Shown here in pieces: positions 13,362 through 19,004 of a stretch of 19,004 bases of DNA. The stretch's first letter is position 1. Each line of letters opens with the position of its first letter. A program made the position numbers and the translations under genes. The notes below the pieces were generated by a model. It was not told the origin of the DNA and ran no database searches. It saw only the letters and a list, made by a program, of their open reading frames with translations. Origin of the DNA: Chloroflexota bacterium (GTDB lineage: Bacteria > Chloroflexota > Anaerolineae > Caldilineales > Caldilineaceae); contig QEUW01000224.1 in NCBI GenBank assembly GCA_003577005.1, positions 1-19,004 of the forward strand, in the 5' to 3' direction.

Positions 13362-15860
13362 CTATCCCTGTTCAGCCGCCATTGTGTTTAGGACACGCTT
13401 CCACTCGTCTTCAAAGATGACTTCGTAGCGAACGCGGTGACGGCTCATTTCCTGAAACATTTCGTTCCAGGGGCGCGGCTGGCAGAGTTCGTTGCAGAGG
13501 GCAAAGAGTTCCTGCTTATAAGCCGTATCGTCGTTGCCTTTGAGGTGTAAGCCTTTGGTCTCAAGCACGTAGACGACCTGAAACTCGGCAGCCGGCTCTG
13601 CATCTCCATTGCCAAAGACCATAAAATCTGGATAGACTTTCATCGGATGCCAGCCCTGGAGACCGTAGCCTTTGCGGGCAAAATTACGTTCCCAGGCCAT
13701 CACCCAACTTTGCTGCTCAAGATAGAGCACAACATCGCGTTCGACTGTGTTAAAATCATCTGCTCGATAATCAAACAGGGAGAAGAGTGGCAGACCGCCC
13801 ATCTCATTGGTCAGCGGCGGTGAAGCGGTTGCGGTAATCTTGTCGGGAATGGTGTTGTGCAGGCAACCAGAAATCAAGATAAAACGTAACGTGTTGCTTT
13901 GGATCAACTCACGAAAGACGCGCTTTGCCAAACTGATCCGTTGGGCGCGTACTTGTTGCTTTAGCTCCTCGATCACAAACGCCAGATCACGGCGGATCTC
14001 GTCATCCGTGTATCGTTTGCGCAGACGGCGCACCGTCTCGGCGGCGAACTCATAAGCTTGCCACGGGTTAGGCACCAGATCGCTAATCTGGCGAGTGATA
14101 AAGACGAGGTCAAGCGGCATATCGGCGGCAACGGTGGGACGCAACGCCTCAGCAAATGTGTCAAGCCCGACAGCAATGGCCAGGTTTTCTGTGCGTGCGG
14201 GATTGAGCGGAAGCGTCTCAAAGTGTTTTAGATCTATCCTATCCCAGTCGATGCGGCTGAGAACATCCATCTCGTAGCCCACCTCGCGCCAATCGCCGGT
14301 AGCCTGGTCACGCACAACAAAACAAGGCAGATAGACTTTGCCAGCATACCCGGCAAATTGCGTACGAATCGAATATTCAGCGCGCTGCCCACCTTCTCCA
14401 ACCGGTACGACCCGCCCGGTTAGATCACCCAATCCTTCATCTTCTAATCCGGCGCGCACCGCCCGGATCAGATCGCCTGCGGTGTCGCGAAAACAGTAGA
14501 CATAGCTCTCATCTAGTTCGATGCGACCAGTTTTGCGGGCATAGGGCTGGCGGAGGATGCGTCCCACTAGTTGGGTGATGCTGGCGGAGGCCTTGCGCGG
14601 ATTTGTCAACACCGTGAGGATGTAGGCAAAGGCGCAATCCCAGCCCTCTTGCAACGCTTGTTTGGTGATGATGTAACGGATCGAGCAGTCACGGCTCAAG
14701 AGGTCAATCTGTTCGATCTCATCTTTTTCACTGCTTTTGACGGCAATCTGTTCTTTGGGCACCCCACAGTTGCTGATCAGAAACTCACGCACCTCTTCGG
14801 CGTGGATAAAGCCTGCCGTACGCTGTTTTTCGCCGGTGCGTTCGACCTGGATTAGGCAGATCGGGCGAATATAGGGACCGCGCTCGTTGAATTCATGGTC
14901 GATGGCGGTCGCTTCGAGCTTTTGGCGATGCTGGTGACTCGCCAGCATCGTGTCGCGCCAGTCGGCGCTGGCGCGGTTGTAGACATTGATGTCGAGCTTG
15001 ATCATCTCTTCGCGCAGCAACTCCTGGCCGCCAATTTTCACCAGTCGGTTGCTTTGCGCTGTGGGCGTGGCCGAGAGTTCCAAAATGAAGGAGGGGTTAA
15101 AGCCCAGCAGGGTGCGCTGCGCCAACTCGCCATAGGCTTTGTGGCCTTCATCCAGCACAATGATCGGTTTGAGGGTGCGCAAGGTGTTGCCCAGCGAGGA
15201 CTTAACCGTGGCGGCGGCCAGTTGATTATCCTGCGCAAAGGCGTCCAAGTTAGGGATGGCGCGCAAAAGCTGGGCGTGGCCCTCGTAATCATCTTCGGGT
15301 GGGAAAAAAGGCTCAAAGCCACCCCGGTCTTTGAAGATGCGCAAGGTCTCTTTCACCTGACGGTTGGCCGATGGCAACATCAGCAACAAGACTACCAGAT
15401 GGTTGCGAATGTCATCGGGTGTAAAGACCGCCTGCTTCTCCAAGATCAGGGTGCGGTCGCCGCTAGCCAGGTTGAGTTGCACCCGGTAGGGATGGGCGCG
15501 GTCTTTGAGGGCGGCCAGGGTCTGATTGTAAATTTGGGTGGTCGGCACGATCCACAACACCAACCCGGTTTGGCTGCCGCGATAATGGGTGTTGATCAGG
15601 TCAATCGATTTGACTGCCAGCAGCGTTTTACCACCGCCCGTCGGCACTTTCAAACAGATGGCCGGCACGGACTCGCCCAGGGCATTGCGCCGGGGCTGGT
15701 AGCGCTCAGCAGGTTCAAGCTGCTCCCACGCAGCTTCGTCCCACTTGTGATTGATCTTGAGTTTGGCGGCTTCGACCGCGCGCGCTTTTTCTTCGCTCAG
15801 CGTTTGCAGATAGCGCACCAGCCGGTCTAAAGCTGCTCGTTGGTACTCTTTGAGTTGCAT
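13362..15860 (-). CDS. res: Type III restriction enzyme, helicase/nuclease (Res) subunit
   Basis: This 832-residue protein has the SF2 helicase motifs in order: PTGGGKT (residues 73-79, ATP binding), DEGH (237-240), SATPT (263-267), QEGWDC (about 404-409) and QLVGRILRQ (about 430-438). Near the C terminus YPDFMVFG followed by LETKG gives a PD-(D/E)xK nuclease site (D745, E767, K769). Res subunits translocate or diffuse on DNA with Mod and cut unmethylated foreign DNA. The frame is open to an upstream ATG at 15911, but ATG 15860, eight bases after the mod stop, gives the family's MQLKEYQ start and avoids overlap. Length is slightly below many EcoP1I/EcoP15I-type Res proteins, and no motif is missing. 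Confidence 0.93.
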   Translation of the reverse strand: MQLKEYQRAALDRLVRYLQTLSEEKARAVEAAKLKINHKWDEAAWEQLEPAERYQPRRNALGESVPAICLKVPTGGGKTLLAVKSIDLINTHYRGSQTGLVLWIVPTTQIYNQTLAALKDRAHPYRVQLNLASGDRTLILEKQAVFTPDDIRNHLVVLLLMLPSANRQVKETLRIFKDRGGFEPFFPPEDDYEGHAQLLRAIPNLDAFAQDNQLAAATVKSSLGNTLRTLKPIIVLDEGHKAYGELAQRTLLGFNPSFILELSATPTAQSNRLVKIGGQELLREEMIKLDINVYNRASADWRDTMLASHQHRQKLEATAIDHEFNERGPYIRPICLIQVERTGEKQRTAGFIHAEEVREFLISNCGVPKEQIAVKSSEKDEIEQIDLLSRDCSIRYIITKQALQEGWDCAFAYILTVLTNPRKASASITQLVGRILRQPYARKTGRIELDESYVYCFRDTAGDLIRAVRAGLEDEGLGDLTGRVVPVGEGGQRAEYSIRTQFAGYAGKVYLPCFVVRDQATGDWREVGYEMDVLSRIDWDRIDLKHFETLPLNPARTENLAIAVGLDTFAEALRPTVAADMPLDLVFITRQISDLVPNPWQAYEFAAETVRRLRKRYTDDEIRRDLAFVIEELKQQVRAQRISLAKRVFRELIQSNTLRFILISGCLHNTIPDKITATASPPLTNEMGGLPLFSLFDYRADDFNTVERDVVLYLEQQSWVMAWERNFARKGYGLQGWHPMKVYPDFMVFGNGDAEPAAEFQVVYVLETKGLHLKGNDDTAYKQELFALCNELCQPRPWNEMFQEMSRHRVRYEVIFEDEWKRVLNTMAAEQG

Positions 15861-15868
15861 GGGCGTGC

Positions 15869-17536
15869 TCAGTCTGCGCGATAGCGATAGATGCCAAAGG
15901 GCAACTGACAAAATTCGACCGCATACTCGGCCATGCGATTTTCGTCCAGATACTTGTGCGAAGCAATCACCAGCCGGGGCTTGTGCGGATTCGGGGGCAG
16001 ACCCATCGCAAATTGTAGGTCAAGCGGGGTGCGCTTGAGATAGTCCACATCGGGTTGGTAGATCAGGTAGACCGAATAGCGCGTGCTCTCACCCAGATAG
16101 TTGCGCGCTTCATCGATGCTGCTTTCATCCAATTGTTCGCCGGTGGCGGTGAAAAAGACAAAGCGCGCCATCTCGCTATAAGCGGGCAGCCCGCCTTCGA
16201 ATAAGGTCCGTTCTTCAAAGCTAGGGCCAAGCGTGCCGTAAGTAAAGGAGCCACCCAACCCGGCTTGCAACGCCGGGTCTTTTGCCCCCGGCACCCCCTG
16301 GATGACGCGGCGGACGCGCTCGGCAGTGAGCGTGTCGGCGTACTCCTCCTGCTCCACCAGGATGAAGCGCCGGTTGCCGCCATCTTCGGCGTTGAGGGCT
16401 AGGACGGCGTGGGCAGTTGTGCCGCTGCCGGCGAAGCTGTCGAGGATGATGTCTTCACCATCCGAAATTGTCGAAATCTGCAGGATACGCTTGATAAGTC
16501 GATGTGGTTTTGGCGTTTCAAACTGAAATTCATCATTCTGCTGATCTGCAAAAAGCATGCGTAGTTCACGCTTAGCTTCTTGATTATCACCTGCATCTTT
16601 CCGATCCCACCATGTTGGCGGCACAATTCCAGATTGAACTTCAGTGCGGAACTTCTTTAATCGAGGAAAACCCGTTCCATCACTAGCCCACCAAATGCGC
16701 TTTTCTTTGAGATGTTTGGCGTGTGTTGTCCTGTCAAACTGCCAGACTCGGGTTCTTGAGGGCCATATCTCCTCTTGGGTATTTGGATTGACGATGGGAT
16801 AATATAGATTTGGTCTCTGGTCGGCAGTTTTGTTCGATGTATAATCTACTGAAATCCAATCACCTCTAGGGTCATTATCAGGATTCGCAAAACGTGACTC
16901 TTGTTCCGCCGTACGTCGTAGTAGTTGTCGCGTCCACCCTTGCGGGTCGTTTTTGTTTTCCTTTGCCTTTTTTGCGTAGACCACGATGTGGTCATGCATG
17001 TCTGACAAATAAGTAGCATCACTCTGGGGCGATTGTTTTTTTTGCCAGACAATGTTTGCGACAAAATTCTCCTCCCCAAAAATCTCATCCATCAACATGC
17101 GTAGCCGGTGGGCTTCGTTGTCATCAATCGACACAAAGATCACACCGTCATCGCGCAGCAACTCGCGTAACAGCTTGAGCCGGGGCGTCATCATGCAAAG
17201 CCACTTGTCGTGGCGGGTCAGGTCTTCTTTGTCTACGACCTGGTTGAGCCACTCTTGCAGCATCGGGTGGGCGACGTTGTCGTTATAGACCCAGTTTTCA
17301 TTGCCGGTGTTGTATGGCGGGTCGATATAGATGCACTTGACCTTACCAGAAAAGGACGGCAACAACGCCTTGAGCGCATGGAGGTTGTCGCCATGCACAA
17401 TCAGATTGCCGCGCAGCGAAGGAGCTTCGCCTTTAGGCAACACCGACCGCCCGGCATCCGGGACGATTTGACGGTAGGGTACGGCTAGATGATGGGAATG
17501 GACAAGCGATTTGCCCTTAAAGCTGATCGAAGGCAT
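15869..17536 (-). CDS. mod: Type III DNA-methyltransferase (Mod) subunit, adenine-N6 type
   Basis: This 555-residue methyltransferase has the beta-class motif order: catalytic DPPYNTGN (DPPY at residues 72-75) before the AdoMet-binding FAGSGTT (368-374). The stretch between them, about residues 160-360, should include the target-recognition domain. Mod methylates one strand of an asymmetric site and recruits Res. It precedes res by eight bases on the same strand, the usual type III order. The region at about 16450-17060 is clearly AT-richer than the flanks (two 60-bp lines at 40% and 35% GC, versus 68% and 55% on either side), which points to horizontal exchange of the recognition domain. The start at 17536 is the only reasonable ATG but has just a weak GAG upstream. 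Confidence 0.94.
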   Translation of the reverse strand: MPSISFKGKSLVHSHHLAVPYRQIVPDAGRSVLPKGEAPSLRGNLIVHGDNLHALKALLPSFSGKVKCIYIDPPYNTGNENWVYNDNVAHPMLQEWLNQVVDKEDLTRHDKWLCMMTPRLKLLRELLRDDGVIFVSIDDNEAHRLRMLMDEIFGEENFVANIVWQKKQSPQSDATYLSDMHDHIVVYAKKAKENKNDPQGWTRQLLRRTAEQESRFANPDNDPRGDWISVDYTSNKTADQRPNLYYPIVNPNTQEEIWPSRTRVWQFDRTTHAKHLKEKRIWWASDGTGFPRLKKFRTEVQSGIVPPTWWDRKDAGDNQEAKRELRMLFADQQNDEFQFETPKPHRLIKRILQISTISDGEDIILDSFAGSGTTAHAVLALNAEDGGNRRFILVEQEEYADTLTAERVRRVIQGVPGAKDPALQAGLGGSFTYGTLGPSFEERTLFEGGLPAYSEMARFVFFTATGEQLDESSIDEARNYLGESTRYSVYLIYQPDVDYLKRTPLDLQFAMGLPPNPHKPRLVIASHKYLDENRMAEYAVEFCQLPFGIYRYRAD

Positions 17537-17587
17537 GGGTGTGTGCTCAAAAAGTCAGCGCAAATGGAGCAGGGCTGGTATAGAATG

Positions 17588-17593
17588 ATTATA
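17588..17593 (-). promoter_or_regulatory. Alternative -10 box for mod
   Basis: The complementary strand reads TATAAT exactly, about 52 bases upstream of the mod ATG. No convincing -35 box stands 16-18 bases before it, so this is a secondary candidate to the promoter at 17669-17696. Confidence 0.35.
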
Positions 17594-17650
17594 CTTTGAG
17601 ATTTCTGGAAAGCCGAATTCCTTGGTTTGCCAAAAAACGCACACTCACAT

Positions 17651-17664
17651 AGAATATTTGTTCT
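17651..17664. promoter_or_regulatory. LexA-box-like palindrome at the mod promoter start (site 2)
   Basis: On the minus strand the 14 bp read AGAACAAATATTCT, a near-palindrome of the form AGAACA-N2-TGTTCT with one mismatch. It overlaps the predicted transcription start of the mod promoter, where a bound repressor would block initiation. Confidence 0.45.
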
Positions 17665-17668
17665 TTTC

Positions 17669-17696
17669 AGTATAGCCAACCTGTGTAAAAAGGCAA
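17669..17696 (-). promoter_or_regulatory. Predicted mod-res promoter
   Basis: On the minus strand, TTGCCT (17691-17696, 4 of 6 consensus bases) is followed by a 16-bp spacer and TATACT (17669-17674, 5 of 6). Transcription would start near 17662, leaving a leader of about 125 bases before the mod ATG. It is flanked by two similar palindromes. Confidence 0.5.
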
Positions 17697-17712
17697 ATTT
17701 GCTAAGTTTGCA

Positions 17713-17726
17713 AGAACAAGTGTTCT
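17713..17726. promoter_or_regulatory. LexA-box-like palindrome upstream of the mod promoter (site 1)
   Basis: AGAACAAGTGTTCT has perfect 6-bp arms around AG. Its core GAAC-AAGT-GTTC fits the Gram-positive LexA/DinR pattern GAAC-RNRY-GTTC. Its centre is 62 bp from the centre of site 2, close to six helical turns, so the two sites would face the same side of the DNA. A restriction-specific controller is the alternative reading. Confidence 0.5.
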
Positions 17727-17796
17727 GGCCGCCGAGTTGGCCGCCGCGCCCGCTGTCCCTCCACACCAGCGACGGGCGCGACGGCGGTGCGGAGCC

Positions 17797-17967
17797 TTAC
17801 GACTTGAGGTTGGCGGCTTGGTCCAGGCGGCGCAGATGGCGTTCGACTTCGGCAAGGCGTTGGGCAAGGTCGAACAGATGTTGCAGCAAATGGCCGATGG
17901 CTTGTTCGGGGGTTAGCTTGCCCTTGTCCCACAGGTGGAGCAGTTCGGAGACAGGATAGGTGGACAT
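17797..17967 (-). CDS. Small hypothetical protein, 56 residues
   Basis: This 57-codon frame runs from ATG at 17967-17965 to TAA at 17799-17797. AAAGGAG stands ten bases upstream of the start, and codon use matches neighbouring genes. The protein begins MSTYPVSELLHLWDKGKLTP and continues EQAIGHLLQHLFDLAQRLAE, ending with an Arg/Leu-rich amphipathic helix (VERHLRRLDQ). It looks like a helical or coiled-coil protein without signal peptide, membrane segment or recognised motif. It lies downstream of a structured, terminator-bearing region and upstream of the mod promoter, in the same direction. I do not recognise its function; a regulatory or adaptor role is only a guess. Confidence 0.6.
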   Translation of the reverse strand: MSTYPVSELLHLWDKGKLTPEQAIGHLLQHLFDLAQRLAEVERHLRRLDQAANLKS

Positions 17968-18025
17968 AGACTCGAAACTCCTTTCAGGTGTGGATCAAAT
18001 GACGGTTGCCGGTGTGGAGGGCAAC

Positions 18026-18081
18026 AAAAAAGGCCGCCTCCCAACTGCGCCCATTGTCGGGCTTGCAGTTGCCAAGCGGCC
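18026..18081 (-). terminator. Intrinsic terminator/attenuator upstream of the small gene
   Basis: On the minus strand, stems GGCCGC/GCGGCC (18076-18081 with 18032-18037), CAACTGC/GCAGTTG (18065-18071 with 18042-18048) and GCCC/GGGC (18059-18062 with 18049-18052) stack into one long hairpin followed by six T residues. It lies about 210 bases after the ILEI-domain gene stop and about 60 bases before the small-gene start. It could end the former transcript or act as an attenuator for the latter. Flanking GATCAAAT (17993-18000) and ATTTGATC (18086-18093) could form a competing outer stem. Confidence 0.75.
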
Positions 18082-18087
18082 GCTTAT

Positions 18088-18116
18088 TTGATCACATCCC
18101 GTAAGGTAGTTAAAAT
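18088..18116 (+). promoter_or_regulatory. Predicted promoter of a small RNA
   Basis: TTGATC (18088-18093, 4 of 6 consensus bases), a 17-bp spacer and TAAAAT (18111-18116, 5 of 6) predict a start near 18123. No + strand gene follows before a strong terminator at 18159-18201. Confidence 0.5.
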
Positions 18117-18122
18117 AAGCTA

Positions 18123-18201
18123 TAGCCACCCAGACTGTATCGGCAGTTTGGAGGGTCAGCCGCCTTTTGGTGCTGCTACACCGGGAGGCGGCGCATTTTT
18201 T
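18123..18201 (+). ncRNA. Candidate small RNA of about 80 nt
   Basis: A predicted promoter (18088-18116) and a strong intrinsic terminator (18159-18201) on the same strand enclose a segment with no reading frame worth translating. The transcript would have an unstructured 5' part of about 36 nt and a terminator hairpin. It would be antisense to the 3' untranslated region of the ILEI-domain gene and might pair with it. It does not match a family I know. Confidence 0.4.
18159..18201 (+). terminator. Intrinsic terminator on the + strand
   Basis: GCCGCCT (18159-18165) pairs with AGGCGGC (18186-18192). TTT/GGG can continue the stem as G-U pairs, and GGTG/CACC closes a CTGCTA loop (18173-18178). 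GCA and six T residues (18196-18201) follow. This is a strong rho-independent terminator pointing right. Confidence 0.75.
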
Positions 18202-18288
18202 GTTGGGCTGAACGCCAGAGGGCTGCAGCGCAGACCTTCTGACCTTCAGTTGGCGGAGATTATAGATCGGGAGGGGCAAATGTGCAAA

Positions 18289-19004
18289 TCACTTGATGAG
18301 CACCCATCCTACCCCACCGCTGACCGCTGCGCCATCCACCGGCGCGCCGACATAGGTGGTGGCCGGTTGGAGTAGTTGCAGATCCCCTCGCCCGCTGCCC
18401 ATCGGCGCACCCACGGCGCCGATAAAAGCATGGCTCCAGCGGAACTTACCACGTAGATCGCCGGCCACGCCAGCAGAAGCCAGCGCCGCCACTGCTTCGG
18501 CCTGTAGTGCATAGCTGGCTTCATCCATCACCGCGCCGGCGATGAGCGTGCCAACCGGCCATTGCGCTACCCAGGCCGCCAGCGCCGCCGAGGACGCCGG
18601 TGAGGCGTGCGTGTCAAATACGACGCTGTCCAACACTGTTCCGTCTTTGTCCAGCGCCACCAGATTGTAGCCGCGCTGCCCCACCGCCACATCCTGGCCG
18701 TTGACCCAGATGTGGGCAAAATCACCCACATCTTTGCCGGCGCTTTGCACCACCAACGATGTTCCAGCCGGCAAGCGCACTCCGGCGCCGCCGATCTCCC
18801 CGTTCTGCGGGTCGGGCGACGTGAGCAGACCTGCCACCGGCGTCAGCGGCCCCTCGAAATGGAGTTCCAACCGGTCGACCAGCGCACCAGCCACACCGGG
18901 CGGAATCTCCACAGACAGCAGCGCCGCCGATGGATCGGCTTCCACTACAGTAGAGGCCAGCAGCCGCCGGTTGAGCCTGACTTCGACCGTGGTGGCAGGC
19001 GCCA
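18289..19004 (-). CDS. C-terminal part of a large protein with an ILEI/FAM3-like domain (partial)
   Basis: The frame is open to the window edge and ends at TGA 18291-18289, giving at least 238 residues; a GTG at 18945 is not a convincing start because the frame continues upstream. The first half is beta-rich (VRLNRRLLASTVVEADP, GALVDRLELHFEGPL), like a jelly-roll or carbohydrate-binding-type module. The second half, GQRGYNLVALDKDGTVLDSVVFDTHAS, then WPVGTLIAGAVMDEASYALQ, then GKFRWSHAFIGAVGAPMG, follows the layout of the interleukin-like EMT inducer (ILEI/FAM3, GG) domain. In bacteria this domain is often attached to surface or glycosylation-related proteins. The N-terminal part is outside the window, so function stays open. 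Confidence 0.65.
   Translation of the reverse strand, partial: APATTVEVRLNRRLLASTVVEADPSAALLSVEIPPGVAGALVDRLELHFEGPLTPVAGLLTSPDPQNGEIGGAGVRLPAGTSLVVQSAGKDVGDFAHIWVNGQDVAVGQRGYNLVALDKDGTVLDSVVFDTHASPASSAALAAWVAQWPVGTLIAGAVMDEASYALQAEAVAALASAGVAGDLRGKFRWSHAFIGAVGAPMGSGRGDLQLLQPATTYVGAPVDGAAVSGGVGWVLIK

Larger units (their letters stand above)
18022..18205. repeat. 184-bp unit bounded by near-identical inverted terminator arms
   Basis: The left end (18022-18042) reads CAACAAAAAA then GGCCGCCTCCC. The right end (18183-18205), read on the other strand, gives CAACAAAAAA then TGCGCCGCCTCCC. Thus the outer arms match except for a short indel and one neighbouring base. Each arm is the 3' part of an intrinsic terminator, and the terminators point outward in opposite directions. 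It may be an inverted duplication or a small MITE-like unit; no target-site duplication was recognised. Confidence 0.5.

Noticed and set aside
14895..15830. 311-residue open frame on the + strand
   Set aside because: It is antisense to the res gene across its helicase motifs; composition and lack of motifs mark it as a shadow.
15861..15911. N-terminal extension of Res from the ATG at 15911
   Set aside because: It overlaps the mod coding end and adds residues that do not fit the family; ATG 15860 starts right at the conserved N terminus.
17485..17766. 93-residue minus-strand frame overlapping the mod start
   Set aside because: It covers the mod promoter and operator-like sites and has an atypical Cys-rich composition with no supporting start signal.
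17935..18375. 146-residue frame on the + strand across the structured region
   Set aside because: It would have to read through two terminator hairpins and overlaps both the small gene and the ILEI-domain gene in antisense; no ribosome binding site.

Overview
The window looks like a chromosomal segment of a GC-rich bacterium, most likely a Chloroflexota member of the Caldilinea/Anaerolineae type. The reasons are indirect: lipoprotein solute-binding proteins with an Ala/Pro-rich stretch after the lipobox cysteine, two ABC importers without their own ATPases, frequent intergenic hairpins and heptamer repeats, a type III restriction system, and a bacterial protein that appears to carry an ILEI-like domain. 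No rRNA, tRNA or marker gene settles the assignment.

Positions 1-5744 (+) hold a catabolic/import block: the 3' end of a probable class V aminotransferase, an aspartoacylase/succinylglutamate-desuccinylase-type zinc deacylase, an HpcH/HpaI-type aldolase, then a promoter with a palindromic operator-like site and a CUT1-type sugar ABC importer (binding lipoprotein and two permeases). Positions 5856-12479 (+) hold a second importer (family 5 binding lipoprotein, DppB- and DppC-like permeases), an aldo/keto reductase, a protein of unknown family and an SMP-30/gluconolactonase-like lactonase. Together they suggest uptake and oxidation or cleavage of sugar-acid-type or acylated substrates; the exact substrate cannot be read from the sequence. 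Several gaps between these genes contain an unrelated inverted or heptameric repeat.

Positions 12260-13279 are the most striking part. A vapBC toxin-antitoxin module with its own promoter sits at the 3' end of the lactonase gene, between two identical 100-bp direct copies of that gene's 3' end. The upstream copy runs into a foreign 39-residue tail whose stop codon overlaps the vapB start. The downstream copy is a 40-codon orphan that keeps the probable original end of the gene. This looks like a compact toxin-antitoxin insertion with a long target duplication.

Positions 13362-17536 (-) encode a complete type III restriction-modification pair (mod then res). The likely target-recognition part of mod is much more AT-rich than its flanks. 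Upstream of mod is a promoter flanked by two GAAC-N4-GTTC-type palindromes (one perfect, one with one mismatch), which resemble LexA boxes.

Positions 17797-19004 hold an unrecognised 56-codon gene (-), a structured region bounded by two oppositely oriented intrinsic terminators with near-identical 3' arms, a predicted + strand small RNA of about 80 nt, and the 3' end of a large gene (-) ending in an ILEI/FAM3-like domain.
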